Numbered from the stretch's first letter, positions 27,245 to 35,945 are shown. The stretch: DNA of 64,000 nucleotides from Massilia eburnea (GCF_009720745.1 NZ_WNKX01000014.1:1-64000), one strand, 5' to 3'. Numbers and translations are program-made. Notes: a model not told the origin generated them from the letters alone.

Positions 27245-28942
27245 ATGACGCAAATCCCTCGTTCCGGCGGCCAGATCCTGGTCGATGCACTGAAAGTCCA
27301 CGGCGCCGACACCGCCTTCGGCGTGCCCGGCGAAAGCTACCTGGACGTGCTGGACGCCCTGCACGAATCGGGCATCCGCTTCATCATCAACCGCCAGGAA
27401 GGCGGCGCCGCCTTCATGGCCGACGCCTACGGCAAGATGACCGGCAAGCCGGGCATCTGCTTCGTGACCCGCGGCCCGGGCGCCACCAATGCCTCGATCG
27501 GCGTGCACACCGCCTTCCAGGATTCGACCCCGATGATCCTCTTCATCGGCCAGGTCGGCAGCGATTTCATGGATCGCGAAGCCTTCCAGGAAGTCGACTA
27601 CCGCCGCATGTTCGGCCAGATGGCGAAATGGGTCGCCCAGATCGACCGCGCCGACCGCATCCCCGAATACATTGCCCGCGCCTTCCAGGTCGCCACCAGC
27701 GGCCGTCCGGGTCCCGTCGTGCTGGCCCTGCCGGAAGACATGCTGACCACCAAGGCCACCGTGGCCGACACCCGCGCCTATGTGCCGACCCAGGGCGCGC
27801 CTTCCGCGCCACAGATCGCGCAACTGCGCCAGATGCTGTCCGAAGCCAAGCGCCCGATGCTGCTGCTGGGCGGCGGCGGCTGGAACGCACAAGCGACCGC
27901 CGATATCCGCAAGTTCGCCGAAGCGAACAAGCTGCCGGTTGGCTGCGCCTTCCGCTTCCAGGACCTGCTGGACAACACGCACCCGAACTACATCGGCGAC
28001 GTCGGCATCGGCATCAATCCGAAACTGGCGGCACGCGTGAAGGAAGCCGATGTGCTGGTCGCCATCGGTCCGCGCCTCGGCGAAATGACCACCAGCGGCT
28101 ACTCCATCATCTCGTCGCCGGTGCCGCAACAGCGGCTGGTGCACATCCACGCCAGCCCGGAAGAACTGGGCAGCGTCTACCAGGGCGAATTGATGATCGC
28201 CTCGGGCATGCCGCAAGCGGCGGCAATGCTGGCCGCAATGGAGCCGGTGGATGCGAGCGCATGGCGCGACAGCGTCGAACAGGCGCGCGCCGAATACAAC
28301 GCCTGGCAGCAGCAGCCAAGCATCTTCAAGGACAACAACGCCCCGCTGAACCTGTGGCAGGTAGTGCAGGAACTGAAGGCGCAGTGCCCGGCCGACACCA
28401 TCATCACCAACGGCGCCGGCAACTACGCGACCTGGGCGCACCGCTACTGGCCATACGGCCAGGCGCGCACCCAGCTGGCGCCGACCAGCGGCGCCATGGG
28501 CTACTCGGTGCCGTCCGGCGTGGCAGCCAAGATCATCGATCCGTCACGCACCGTGGTGACTTTCGCCGGCGACGGCGAGTACATGATGAACGGCCAGGAA
28601 CTGGCGACCGCCGTGCAGTACAAGGCTGGCGTGGTCATCATCGTATTCAACAACCAGATGTTCGGCACCATCCGCATGCACCAGGAGCGCGAATATCCTG
28701 GCCGCGTTTCCGGCACCACGCTGCACAACCCGGATTTTGCCGCGGTGGCGCGCGCCTTTGGCGGCCATGGTGAAACGGTTGAAGCGACCGAAGAATTCGC
28801 GCCTGCCCTGCAGCGCGCGCTGGCCTTCACCCGCGAGCAGAACCTGCCGGCGATCATCGAGCTGCGCTATGACGGCAACCTGATCACCCCGGGCGCCACG
28901 CTCGACACCATCCGCAAGCAGGCCGTCGCAGCCGGTAAATAA
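27245..28942 (+). CDS. Acetolactate-synthase-like TPP-dependent enzyme
   Basis: A 565-residue enzyme of the IlvB/POX family. Visible are the catalytic glutamate in NRQEGGAAFMADAYG (near 52), TRGPGATNASIG, and the TPP/Mg motif GDGEYMMNG...VFNN (about 446-475). No small regulatory subunit gene (ilvN/ilvH) follows, so it may not be the biosynthetic acetolactate synthase; another 2-keto-acid carboligase or decarboxylase is possible. The ATG at 27245 has AGAAGG 9-14 bases upstream and is preferred to the ATG at 27224. The stop is immediately adjacent to the stop of the convergent next gene. Confidence 0.85.
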   Translation: MTQIPRSGGQILVDALKVHGADTAFGVPGESYLDVLDALHESGIRFIINRQEGGAAFMADAYGKMTGKPGICFVTRGPGATNASIGVHTAFQDSTPMILFIGQVGSDFMDREAFQEVDYRRMFGQMAKWVAQIDRADRIPEYIARAFQVATSGRPGPVVLALPEDMLTTKATVADTRAYVPTQGAPSAPQIAQLRQMLSEAKRPMLLLGGGGWNAQATADIRKFAEANKLPVGCAFRFQDLLDNTHPNYIGDVGIGINPKLAARVKEADVLVAIGPRLGEMTTSGYSIISSPVPQQRLVHIHASPEELGSVYQGELMIASGMPQAAAMLAAMEPVDASAWRDSVEQARAEYNAWQQQPSIFKDNNAPLNLWQVVQELKAQCPADTIITNGAGNYATWAHRYWPYGQARTQLAPTSGAMGYSVPSGVAAKIIDPSRTVVTFAGDGEYMMNGQELATAVQYKAGVVIIVFNNQMFGTIRMHQEREYPGRVSGTTLHNPDFAAVARAFGGHGETVEATEEFAPALQRALAFTREQNLPAIIELRYDGNLITPGATLDTIRKQAVAAGK

Positions 28943-29440
28943 TCAGTCCGAGCCCTGCCGCTTCGGCGCGGGGCAGGCTTTGCAGGCCTGGGCCTGGCGT
29001 GCAAAGTCGTGGACTTTGGCCAGCACCATCGGTTGCGACTGGTCGTCGCAATAGCCGCCTTCAAGGGTCAGCGTTTCGCCATCGGCGGAGAATTTTCCGC
29101 TGATGGTGCGCTCCTCCTCCCCTTCCTGCACCGTGAAGTACATCATCTTGCCGCGCGGGTCGACGTTGACGTCCGTCGCCACCAGCGGCCAGCTCAGGCC
29201 CCCCGCCGTGTATTCATAGATCACGGAATCGGCTTCCGCAAAACGCTGCAGCGTGATGCGCTGCCCGCCGAATTCCCCACTACCCTGGTTGACGCACAAA
29301 TCCGAATACACCATCACGCCATAGCGCGGCAAACCGCCGCCGTGCTGGACGGCCGCCCGCTTGCCCGGCGCGGCCATGGCGGCGGTCAGCGCAATCAACG
29401 CAAAAGCGGCCGAGCCGCCGATCAGGAGTTGTTTTCGCAT
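28943..29440 (-). CDS. Secreted protein of unknown function
   Basis: A 165-residue protein with an N-terminal signal (MRKQLLIGGSAAFALIALTA, cleavage near AMA-AP). The mature part is beta-rich with cysteines in SDLCVNQG, GGYCDDQ and the CKACPAP tail. I do not recognise the family. The ATG at 29440 comes directly after the porin terminator T-run and has no ribosome binding site, so the start and the level of expression are uncertain; a GTG at 29461 lies inside the terminator hairpin. Confidence 0.65.
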   Translation of the reverse strand: MRKQLLIGGSAAFALIALTAAMAAPGKRAAVQHGGGLPRYGVMVYSDLCVNQGSGEFGGQRITLQRFAEADSVIYEYTAGGLSWPLVATDVNVDPRGKMMYFTVQEGEEERTISGKFSADGETLTLEGGYCDDQSQPMVLAKVHDFARQAQACKACPAPKRQGSD

Positions 29441-29442
29441 AT

Positions 29443-29475
29443 ATAAAAAAAACGGCTGCACCAGGCAGCCGTTTT
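29443..29475 (-). terminator. Terminator of the porin gene
   Basis: Stem 29449-29459 with 29465-29475 (AAAACGGCTGC / GCAGCCGTTTT), followed on the minus strand by TTTTATAT. Confidence 0.9.
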
Positions 29476-29494
29476 GACCAGGAACTGGTGTCGA

Positions 29495-30625
29495 TCAGAA
29501 GGCGTGACGGATGCCTACGCTGTAAGCGGAGTCACCGGTACCTACGTCGGAGTTGTTACCAACGATGTAGGAAGCGCCGTTCTTGTTGTTGATCTTAGCG
29601 TACGACAGGTACAGGTTGGTACGCTTCGACAGCGAGTGGGTGTAGCCAATCGCAGCCTGGTGAGCGTCCTGGTCATAGGTCTTGTCATCAACTTTCGCGT
29701 ACGAAACGATGATCGAGCCAGCAGCCGACACCGGTACGTTTGCGCCCACCAGCCAGGTGCGGCTGTCCAGCGATGGCGACACGACGGAGCCGTTGTACGC
29801 GCTGAAGGAGCTACCTGCTGGCAAGCCAGCTGGCAGGCCGGTCGTCGCGCCAGGCAGGGAAGCGCTGGTCAGGTTAGCGCTGTTCAGGCCTTTGTTGGAG
29901 CCGAACATGGCGTATGCCTTCACGACTTTGAAGTCGTAGTTGGCAGCGATCAGGGTGTTGTGGCCGATTTGTTTTTCGGTCACAACGCTACCTACCGCGG
30001 TGTCGTTGTTGATGTTGTTGTAGGCAACGCGAACGTTCAGAGGACCGTTCTGGTAGCCGATCGACGCGCCCAGTTGACGGCCGGTCGATGCATGCGCTTT
30101 CTCGCCCATTGCGTAGAACAGCTCGCCGGACACGCCGTAGAATTCTGGGGAACGATAGACGATGGAGTTGTCGTTACGAACGTTGATGCCGTTCGCTGGG
30201 AAGATGTTCTTGGCGGAGCCTTCCAGGCCAGCCTGGAATGGGTCGCCAACTTGCACGAAGGTGTTGTACCAAGGGGTGTACTGGCGGCCCAGGGTCAGGG
30301 TACCGGCAGTCTTGGACGACAGGCCGACGAAGGCTTGACGGTTGAACAGGCGGTTGCTGGTGTTGTCCAGCTCGCCGGTGTCTTCCTTGATACCGGTTTC
30401 CAGGGTGAACACTGCAGACAGGCCACCGCCCAGGTCTTCGGTGCCTTTGAAGCCGATGCGGGAGGCGGAGTTGATGCCGGAGCCGACTTTGGTCACATTG
30501 CCATTTTTGCCGCCATGTTCGCTGACGATACCAGCGTCCATGATGCCGTAGATGGTGACGTTAGATTGTGCAGAAGCTGCACCGGATGCTGCAAGGATCG
30601 CGAGGGAAATCAGACTTTTTTTCAT
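29495..30625 (-). CDS. General porin, beta-proteobacterial Omp type
   Basis: A 376-residue trimeric outer-membrane porin. The signal peptide MKKSLISLAILAASGAASAQ is followed by the family opening SNVTIYGIMDAGIV. Sixteen-strand barrel landmarks include SRIGFKGTEDLGGGLSAVF and RQAFVGLSSKTAGTLTLGR, and it ends in the BAM-recognised aromatic terminus GIRHAF. It has its own terminator and a promoter about 60-90 bp upstream. Its codon use looks more biased (fewer rare codons) than that of its neighbours, as expected for an abundant protein. Confidence 0.96.
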   Translation of the reverse strand: MKKSLISLAILAASGAASAQSNVTIYGIMDAGIVSEHGGKNGNVTKVGSGINSASRIGFKGTEDLGGGLSAVFTLETGIKEDTGELDNTSNRLFNRQAFVGLSSKTAGTLTLGRQYTPWYNTFVQVGDPFQAGLEGSAKNIFPANGINVRNDNSIVYRSPEFYGVSGELFYAMGEKAHASTGRQLGASIGYQNGPLNVRVAYNNINNDTAVGSVVTEKQIGHNTLIAANYDFKVVKAYAMFGSNKGLNSANLTSASLPGATTGLPAGLPAGSSFSAYNGSVVSPSLDSRTWLVGANVPVSAAGSIIVSYAKVDDKTYDQDAHQAAIGYTHSLSKRTNLYLSYAKINNKNGASYIVGNNSDVGTGDSAYSVGIRHAF

Positions 30626-30686
30626 GCTTTCTTCCTTTGGTTTTGTTATCGATCATCAGGGCTCTTTGGCGCTGAACAGGGCTCAT

Positions 30687-30714
30687 TTTATATGAACTCA
30701 ATATTTCCTGCTAA
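30687..30714 (-). promoter_or_regulatory. Predicted porin promoter
   Basis: TTAGCA (30709-30714), 16 bp, TATAAA (30687-30692) on the minus strand, giving an untranslated leader of about 55 nt before the porin ATG. Confidence 0.6.
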
Positions 30715-30716
30715 GC

Positions 30717-30730
30717 ACGTACTACTACGT
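30717..30730. promoter_or_regulatory. Inverted repeat upstream of porin -35
   Basis: ACGTA (30717-30721) and TACGT (30726-30730) with a 4-bp spacer, abutting the -35 box. A regulator site is plausible; the factor is unknown. The remaining intergenic sequence (30731-30980) holds only a TAGAAT (30939-30944) that could serve as -10 for the MerR gene. Confidence 0.4.
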
Positions 30731-30980
30731 ATTGCAACGTGGCCCAAATTACCAACGATTTTTCCTGTCATTCTTTCGTCATATTCGGCTTTTTTGTTCA
30801 GGACACGTTTCACACATTCAGAGCTTTTAGGGGCTAAAATGAAAATGCCAACATTGTGTCATGGACAAGCGCCCAGAGCGCCGGTTTCATAGTGAAACTA
30901 GCCTGCACCGCATGCAACTTTGTGTCGAATTTCGGCGTTAGAATGCAGGTCGCGTATCAATCTGGGGGCGCCGTCGGCGA

Positions 30981-31931
30981 ATGAAAACGAGTGCGATTTC
31001 TGTAACAATTCCATCCACCATCAGTGACGTGGAACGGGACACCGGTCTTGCAAAGGAAACTTTGCGCGTCTGGGAACGCCGTTATGACTTCCCCCGCCCT
31101 GAACGCGATACGTTCGGGGAACGAGTCTACCCAAGCGAGCAGGTAATTAAATTGAGGTTGATCAAGAGATTGATCGATCTCGGTTACCGTCCCGGCAAAG
31201 TCATCGGCTATTCCTCCGACGAGCTGCAAGCGCTTGCGCAAAAGGCTGCCATCGGCCAGAAACCCGAAACCGTACGCCCGCACCCGGAACTGCAGGCCTA
31301 CCTGGATCTCTGCAAGACCCACCAGATGGAAGCTTTCCGCCGCAAGCTGACCCAGTCCATGCTGGTGATGGGCCTGAAGAGCTTCGTCATCAACCTGGTT
31401 GGGCCACTGGCAATCCTGGTCGGAGAGGCGTGGGCATGCGGGCAGTTCGCGGTATTTGAGGAGCACTTGTTCGCAGAATCCGTGCAGATCGTCTTGCGCA
31501 GCGCGGTGTTCTCGGTGCCACAGGTGAACCACAGCAGCGGCACGCCGCGCCCACGCGTGCTGTTAACCACGCTTCCGCAAGAACGGCACGGCCTTGGGCT
31601 GCTGATGGCGGAAGCGATGTTCGCTGCCGAGGGAGCGCATTGCATTCCGCTAGGCGTCCAAACTCCCCTGCCCGATATCGTCGAAGCCGCACGCGCCATG
31701 CAAACGGACATCGTCGCGCTGTCTTTTTCGACAACCATGAATCCGCGCCACGTCAACGACAGCCTGCGTGAACTGCGGGCACGCCTGCCGGAACAGGCCG
31801 AGATCTGGGCTGGCGGCAGCAATTCGGCCTTGCGCAAACGTCCGCCAACTTACGTGAATGTGTGCGAACTGGCCGACATCGGCACCGCGGTCGCGGAATG
31901 GCGTCAGCGCCAGCGGCAGATCGCCAGCTAG
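30981..31931 (+). CDS. MerR regulator with B12-binding domain, CarH/LitR-like
   Basis: A 316-residue regulator with a MerR winged helix (about 10-75; KETLRVWERRYDFPRPER), a helical B12-capping bundle (about 100-180) and a Rossmann-type cobalamin domain (about 190-300). Both light-sensor signatures are present: W151-x9-E161-H162 in the cap and E201-x-H203-x-x-G206 for the lower cobalt ligand. In CarH these bind adenosylcobalamin, and light breaks the DNA-bound tetramer. It is likely a light-responsive repressor, but no carotenoid or photolyase gene is nearby; ftsY follows after 50 bp. The targets are unknown. The ATG at 30981 has only a weak G-rich site upstream. Confidence 0.85.
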   Translation: MKTSAISVTIPSTISDVERDTGLAKETLRVWERRYDFPRPERDTFGERVYPSEQVIKLRLIKRLIDLGYRPGKVIGYSSDELQALAQKAAIGQKPETVRPHPELQAYLDLCKTHQMEAFRRKLTQSMLVMGLKSFVINLVGPLAILVGEAWACGQFAVFEEHLFAESVQIVLRSAVFSVPQVNHSSGTPRPRVLLTTLPQERHGLGLLMAEAMFAAEGAHCIPLGVQTPLPDIVEAARAMQTDIVALSFSTTMNPRHVNDSLRELRARLPEQAEIWAGGSNSALRKRPPTYVNVCELADIGTAVAEWRQRQRQIAS

Positions 31932-31981
31932 GCTCTGGTAGAATATGCGGTTCGATTGAAGGACCCTCTGCCAACCTGTCC

Positions 31982-33025
31982 ATGTTCAGTTTTTTCAAGA
32001 AGAAACCGGTCGCGCCGGAAGCGGCGCCAGCAGCCCCAGCGGCTGTCCCTGCGCCTGCGCAGCCAGCCAGCGCCGAGCCTGCCGCGCCCCTGGCGTACGA
32101 AGTCGAGACTGCCGCCAAGCCGGAACCCAAACAAAGCTGGATGAGCCGCCTGAAGGCTGGCTTGTCCAAGACATCCGCCAACCTGTCCATCCTCTTCGTC
32201 GGCGCCAAGATCGACGACGACTTGTATGACGAGCTGGAAGCCGCCCTGCTGATGTCCGACGCCGGCGTCGACGCCACCCAGTTCCTGCTTGATGCGCTCA
32301 AGCGCAAGGTCAAGGAAGATAAGCTGCTCGACGCAGCCCAAGTGAAGGATGCACTCAAGCAGCTGCTGATCGAGCTGCTGCAGCCGCTGCAGAAACCATT
32401 CGAACTCGGCCGCCACCAGCCCTTGGTGATGATGATTTCCGGCGTCAACGGCGCCGGCAAGACCACCACGATCGGCAAGCTGGCCAAGCATATGCAGGCC
32501 CATGGCCAGTCCGTGCTGTTGGCGGCAGGCGACACCTTCCGCGCAGCAGCCCGTGAACAGCTGATGGTGTGGGGCCAACGCAACAATGTGACCGTGATCT
32601 CCCAGGAATCGGGCGATCCGGCGGCCGTATCCTTCGACGCCGTTCAGTCCGGCAAGGCGCGCGGCACCAATGTGGTCATGATCGACACCGCCGGCCGCCT
32701 GCCAACCCAGCTGCACCTGATGGAAGAGCTGAAGAAGGTCAAGCGCGTGATCGGCAAGGGCATGGAAGGCGCCCCGCACGAAACCCTGCTGGTCATCGAC
32801 GGCAATACCGGCCAGAATGCACTGGCCCAGGTGAAAGCCTTCGACGATGCACTGCAGCTGTCCGGCCTGATCATTACCAAGCTCGACGGCACAGCGAAAG
32901 GCGGCATCCTGGCCGCCATCGCCCGCGTACGCCCGGTGCCGGTGTACTTCATCGGCATTGGCGAAAAGATTGAAGACCTGCAGCCGTTCAACGCGGCTGA
33001 ATTTGTTGAAGCACTGCTCGCATAA
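31982..33025 (+). CDS. ftsY: Signal recognition particle receptor FtsY
   Basis: GTPase that docks SRP-ribosome complexes at the membrane. The 347-residue protein has a short Ala/Pro-rich, weakly acidic A region (10-45), the N domain (SWMSRLKAGLSKTSANL) and the G domain with GVNGAGKTTTIGKLA, DTFRAAAREQL, DTAGRLPTQ and TKLDGTAKGG. It starts at MFSFFKKKP and is followed 20 bp later by ftsE. Confidence 0.98.
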   Translation: MFSFFKKKPVAPEAAPAAPAAVPAPAQPASAEPAAPLAYEVETAAKPEPKQSWMSRLKAGLSKTSANLSILFVGAKIDDDLYDELEAALLMSDAGVDATQFLLDALKRKVKEDKLLDAAQVKDALKQLLIELLQPLQKPFELGRHQPLVMMISGVNGAGKTTTIGKLAKHMQAHGQSVLLAAGDTFRAAAREQLMVWGQRNNVTVISQESGDPAAVSFDAVQSGKARGTNVVMIDTAGRLPTQLHLMEELKKVKRVIGKGMEGAPHETLLVIDGNTGQNALAQVKAFDDALQLSGLIITKLDGTAKGGILAAIARVRPVPVYFIGIGEKIEDLQPFNAAEFVEALLA

Positions 33026-33045
33026 TTGACCGATTCGCGGCCTAC

Positions 33046-33705
33046 ATGATCGAATTCCAGCACGTCAGCAAGCAATACTCCCCCGACGGTGTCGCCCTGC
33101 GCGACATTTCCTTCACCATCGCCAAGGGCGAGCTGGTCTATCTCGCCGGCCCCTCCGGCGCCGGCAAGTCGACCCTGCTGAAGATGATCGCCGCCATGGA
33201 GCGGCCGACGTCCGGCAAGGTGCTGGTCAATGGCCAGGATATCGGCGCCCTCAAGCGCGCCGGCATTCCCTTCCTGCGCCGCAACCTGGGCCTGATTTTC
33301 CAGGAACAGCGCCTGCTGAATGACCGCAGCGTGCTGGCCAATGTAATGATGCCGCTGCTGGTGACCGGATCGCCGCGCGCCGCCGCCGAGCAGCGCGCCC
33401 GCGCCGCGCTCGACAAGGTAGGCTTGCTGGACCGCGCCGACGCCCAGCCGCTGGCCCTGTCCGGCGGCGAACAGCAGCGCGTCTCGATCGCGCGCGCCAT
33501 CGTCAACCGGCCGCAGATCATCCTCGCCGACGAGCCGACCGCCAACCTGGACCGCGCCAGCGCCAACAAGGTGATCGACGCCCTGCACGCCTTCCACTCG
33601 GTGGGCGTGACCTGCCTGATTTCCTCGCACGATGAACAGATCCTGGACGGCGCCGCGCGCGTGATCCACCTCGAACGCGGCGAACTGATGAAGGAGGCCG
33701 CATGA
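33046..33705 (+). CDS. ftsE: Cell division ATP-binding protein FtsE
   Basis: ABC ATPase that, with FtsX, activates septal amidases. It has 219 residues with Walker A GPSGAGKSTLLK (about 36-47), Q-loop FQEQRLL, signature LSGGEQQR and Walker B IILADEPT. Its stop overlaps the ftsX start as ATGA. Confidence 0.98.
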   Translation: MIEFQHVSKQYSPDGVALRDISFTIAKGELVYLAGPSGAGKSTLLKMIAAMERPTSGKVLVNGQDIGALKRAGIPFLRRNLGLIFQEQRLLNDRSVLANVMMPLLVTGSPRAAAEQRARAALDKVGLLDRADAQPLALSGGEQQRVSIARAIVNRPQIILADEPTANLDRASANKVIDALHAFHSVGVTCLISSHDEQILDGAARVIHLERGELMKEAA

Positions 33706-34616
33706 GCACCTGGCTGCGCCACCACCTGTTCGCCCTTGGTTACGCCCTGGTGCATGTGCGCCGGGCGCCCGGTTCTTTCCTGTTCAATATCCTGGTGGTC
33801 GCGATTGCGCTGGCACTGCCCTTCATGGGCGTGACCTTGCTGGACAATGTGCGGCCGATGTCGGAGCAGATGGCAGTTGAGCCTGAATTGAGCGTGTTCA
33901 TCAATGCCGAAACCCCGCGCGAGCAAGCCGCCGCCCTGGCAAGCGCGCTGCGCGGCATCGCACCACAAGCCAAGATCATCTTCAAGCCGCGCGAAAAGGC
34001 GCTGGAAGAGCTGAATGCCAAGAGCGGCCTGTCCGACGTGGTCGCCACGCTGGGCGAAAACCCGCTGCCGGATAGCTACGTGGTCAAGCTGAATGCCTTC
34101 CAGAACGCGGCCGAAGGACAGCAGATCGACGGCATTGCGGAGCAGATGCGCGCCCTGCCGGGCGTCGAATCGGTCCAGGTGGACTCGGCCTGGGTGAAAC
34201 GCCTGGCAGCGCTGCTGGGCGTGCTGCGCCTGGCCCTGCTGCTGCTGGCCGCCACCCTAGCGACGGTGGTGGTGGCTGTGGTGTTCAACACCATCCGCCT
34301 GCAGGTGATGACCCAGCGTGAAGAAATCCTGGTATCCAAGCTGATCGGGGCGACCGACAGCTTCATCCACCGCCCCTTCTATTACACTGGCGCCCTGCTC
34401 GGCCTGTGCGCCGGCGGCGTGGCCCTGGCTGGCGTCGCCCTCGCCCTGCAGCCGCTGAACCACGCGATTGCCGATTTCGCAAGATTGTACGCCTCGGAAT
34501 TCCAGCTGGCGCCGCTGGCGCCCCTCAGCACCATCGGCCTGCTGGCCCTGTCCGCCAGCCTCGGCCTGTTCGGCGCCCTGCTCTCCGTCCAGCGCCACCT
34601 GTCGCGCCTGAATTAA
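33702..34616 (+). CDS. ftsX: Cell division protein FtsX
   Basis: Membrane partner of FtsE, 304 residues. It has a first helix (about 22-45), a periplasmic domain (about 50-165, including the family PLPDSYVVKL), then three helices within about 168-300. The stop codon overlaps the first bases of a long palindrome that probably ends the ftsYEX transcript. Confidence 0.97.
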   Translation: MSTWLRHHLFALGYALVHVRRAPGSFLFNILVVAIALALPFMGVTLLDNVRPMSEQMAVEPELSVFINAETPREQAAALASALRGIAPQAKIIFKPREKALEELNAKSGLSDVVATLGENPLPDSYVVKLNAFQNAAEGQQIDGIAEQMRALPGVESVQVDSAWVKRLAALLGVLRLALLLLAATLATVVVAVVFNTIRLQVMTQREEILVSKLIGATDSFIHRPFYYTGALLGLCAGGVALAGVALALQPLNHAIADFARLYASEFQLAPLAPLSTIGLLALSASLGLFGALLSVQRHLSRLN

Positions 34617-34667
34617 AAGCCGGCGGCAGAAAAAGGGGTACGCCCCCTTTTTCTGCCGCCGGCTTTT
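34615..34667. repeat. Palindrome with terminator potential after ftsX
   Basis: A 24-bp perfect stem (34615-34638 with 34644-34667) with loop TACGC. The centre AAAAAGGGGTACG / CCCCCTTTTT is the unit found twice in the 27079-27160 palindrome with one base changed. The outer arms (GCCGGCGGCA) are different. GGCTTTT at the end may work as a terminator in both directions. Confidence 0.9.
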
Positions 34668-34784
34668 CGGTGCGTACCCGCACGGTCACGCCGCGCCCTC
34701 CGCCCTATCCTGACTTTGATCTTGCGCAAGGATTTGCCCTGTCCCGATAGAGATTTTGCTATGAAAGCCATAGAATCTCAGCGA

Positions 34785-34811
34785 TTGGCACTCACCTGAG
34801 GAGAGTGCTAA
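34785..34811 (+). promoter_or_regulatory. CIRCE element (HrcA operator) of rpoH
   Basis: TTGGCACTC - 9 bp - GAGTGCTAA, one base off the CIRCE consensus TTAGCACTC-N9-GAGTGCTAA. It overlaps the predicted rpoH promoter. Confidence 0.9.
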
Positions 34812-34814
34812 TAT
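34785..34814 (+). promoter_or_regulatory. Predicted rpoH promoter overlapping CIRCE
   Basis: TTGGCA (34785-34790), 18 bp, TAATAT (34809-34814). A second possible promoter upstream is TTGCCC-17-TGCTAT ending near 34762, which HrcA would also roadblock. Confidence 0.6.
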
Positions 34815-34913
34815 ATGTTCAGAACGGCACGATAGAGGTTAAGAATCATTTAAGTTCAGTCGTGCATGCTGGTAACTCTGAAAAGCATTTCCCTTCAAGC
34901 GAGGATACATAAG

Positions 34914-35804
34914 ATGACCGCAACAAACGCACTGGTACCTGCCGGCAGCAACGCGCTGACCCTTGGCTTCAGCGGGAGCCTGGGCAATCTGGACGCTTAT
35001 ATCTCGGCCGTTAACCGCCTGCCTATGCTGACCCACGAGGAAGAAGTGGCGCTGGGCAAAAACTTGAAGGAAAAGAACGATCTCAAGGCGGCGGAAGTGC
35101 TGGTCACCTCGCACCTGCGCCTGGTGGTGTCGATCGCGCGCGGCTACCTGGGCTATGGCCTGCCACACGGCGACCTGATCCAGGAAGGCAATATCGGCCT
35201 GATGAAGGCAGTCAAGCGTTTCGACCCGGACCAGGGCGTGCGCCTGGTGTCCTACGCCATGCACTGGATCAAGGCTGAAATCCACGAGTACATCCTGAAG
35301 AACTGGCGCCTGGTCAAAGTGGCCACCACCAAGGCCCAGCGCAAGCTGTTCTTCAACCTGCGCAGCCATAAGCAGGGCCTGGACGCCATGTCGCCGAAAC
35401 AGATCGACGAGCTGGCCAAGGCGCTGGACGTGAAGCGCGAGGAAGTGATCGAAATGGAAACCCGCCTGAGCGGCCGCGACATCGCCCTGGAAGCGCCTTC
35501 CGACGAGGAAGACGACAAGTTCTCGCCGATCGCCTACCTGTCCTCCGACAATATGGAGCCGACCAAGGTGCTGGAAGCGGAACAGGTGGTGCGCCTGCAG
35601 TCCGAGGGCCTGGAAACCGCCCTGTCCAAGCTCGACGCGCGCTCGCGCCGCATCGTGGAGGCGCGCTGGCTGGCCAACGACGATGGCTCCGGCGCCACCT
35701 TGCACACGCTGGCCGAAGAATTTGGCGTGTCGGCCGAGCGTATCCGCCAGATCGAGGCTGCGGCACTGAAGAAAATGAAGGGCGCGCTGGCCGCTTATAT
35801 GTAA
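34914..35804 (+). CDS. rpoH: Heat-shock sigma factor RpoH (sigma-32)
   Basis: Alternative sigma factor for chaperones and proteases. The 296-residue protein has region 2 ([26 protein letters not shown], cited in part), the RpoH-box-like QRKLFFNLR (about 143-151) that separates RpoH from RpoD, and region 4.2 ([18 protein letters not shown]). The ATG at 34914 follows GAGGA at slightly long spacing and starts the family-typical MTATNALVP. The order ftsY-ftsE-ftsX-rpoH is the ancestral proteobacterial one. The leader carries a CIRCE element, adding HrcA control. Confidence 0.97.
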   Translation: MTATNALVPAGSNALTLGFSGSLGNLDAYISAVNRLPMLTHEEEVALGKNLKEKNDLKAAEVLVTSHLRLVVSIARGYLGYGLPHGDLIQEGNIGLMKAVKRFDPDQGVRLVSYAMHWIKAEIHEYILKNWRLVKVATTKAQRKLFFNLRSHKQGLDAMSPKQIDELAKALDVKREEVIEMETRLSGRDIALEAPSDEEDDKFSPIAYLSSDNMEPTKVLEAEQVVRLQSEGLETALSKLDARSRRIVEARWLANDDGSGATLHTLAEEFGVSAERIRQIEAAALKKMKGALAAYM

Positions 35805-35825
35805 ACGCCGTTGCCCCGACGAAAG

Positions 35826-35855
35826 CACCGATTCCGAAAGGATCGGTGTTTTTTT
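35826..35855 (+). terminator. Terminator of rpoH
   Basis: Hairpin CACCGAT...ATCGGTG (35826-35848, one bulge) with GAAA loop, followed by seven T residues. Confidence 0.9.
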
Positions 35856-35881
35856 AACCCTAAAGCAAGCTTCTTAATGTC

Positions 35882-35899
35882 GGGAATTTTTACATTCCC
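35882..35899 (+). promoter_or_regulatory. Candidate enhancer site for sigma-54 activator
   Basis: GGGAAT - 6 bp - ATTCCC, centred about 83 bp before the expected start of the sigma-54 promoter, a usual distance for an enhancer-binding protein. PrsR is the natural candidate for PEP-CTERM genes; this is inference. Confidence 0.45.
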
Positions 35900-35945
35900 A
35901 TATGCAACACTTGCTAAGTCCTTGATATGGATGAGTTTCGGTTTC

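Noticed and set aside
26867..27248. Short + strand ORFs after glpK
   Set aside because: They lie inside the RNase P RNA and the palindrome.
30851..30930. Two TTGTGTC repeats upstream of the MerR gene as its operator
   Set aside because: They are about 70 bp apart, not inverted, and do not sit in a MerR-type spacer.
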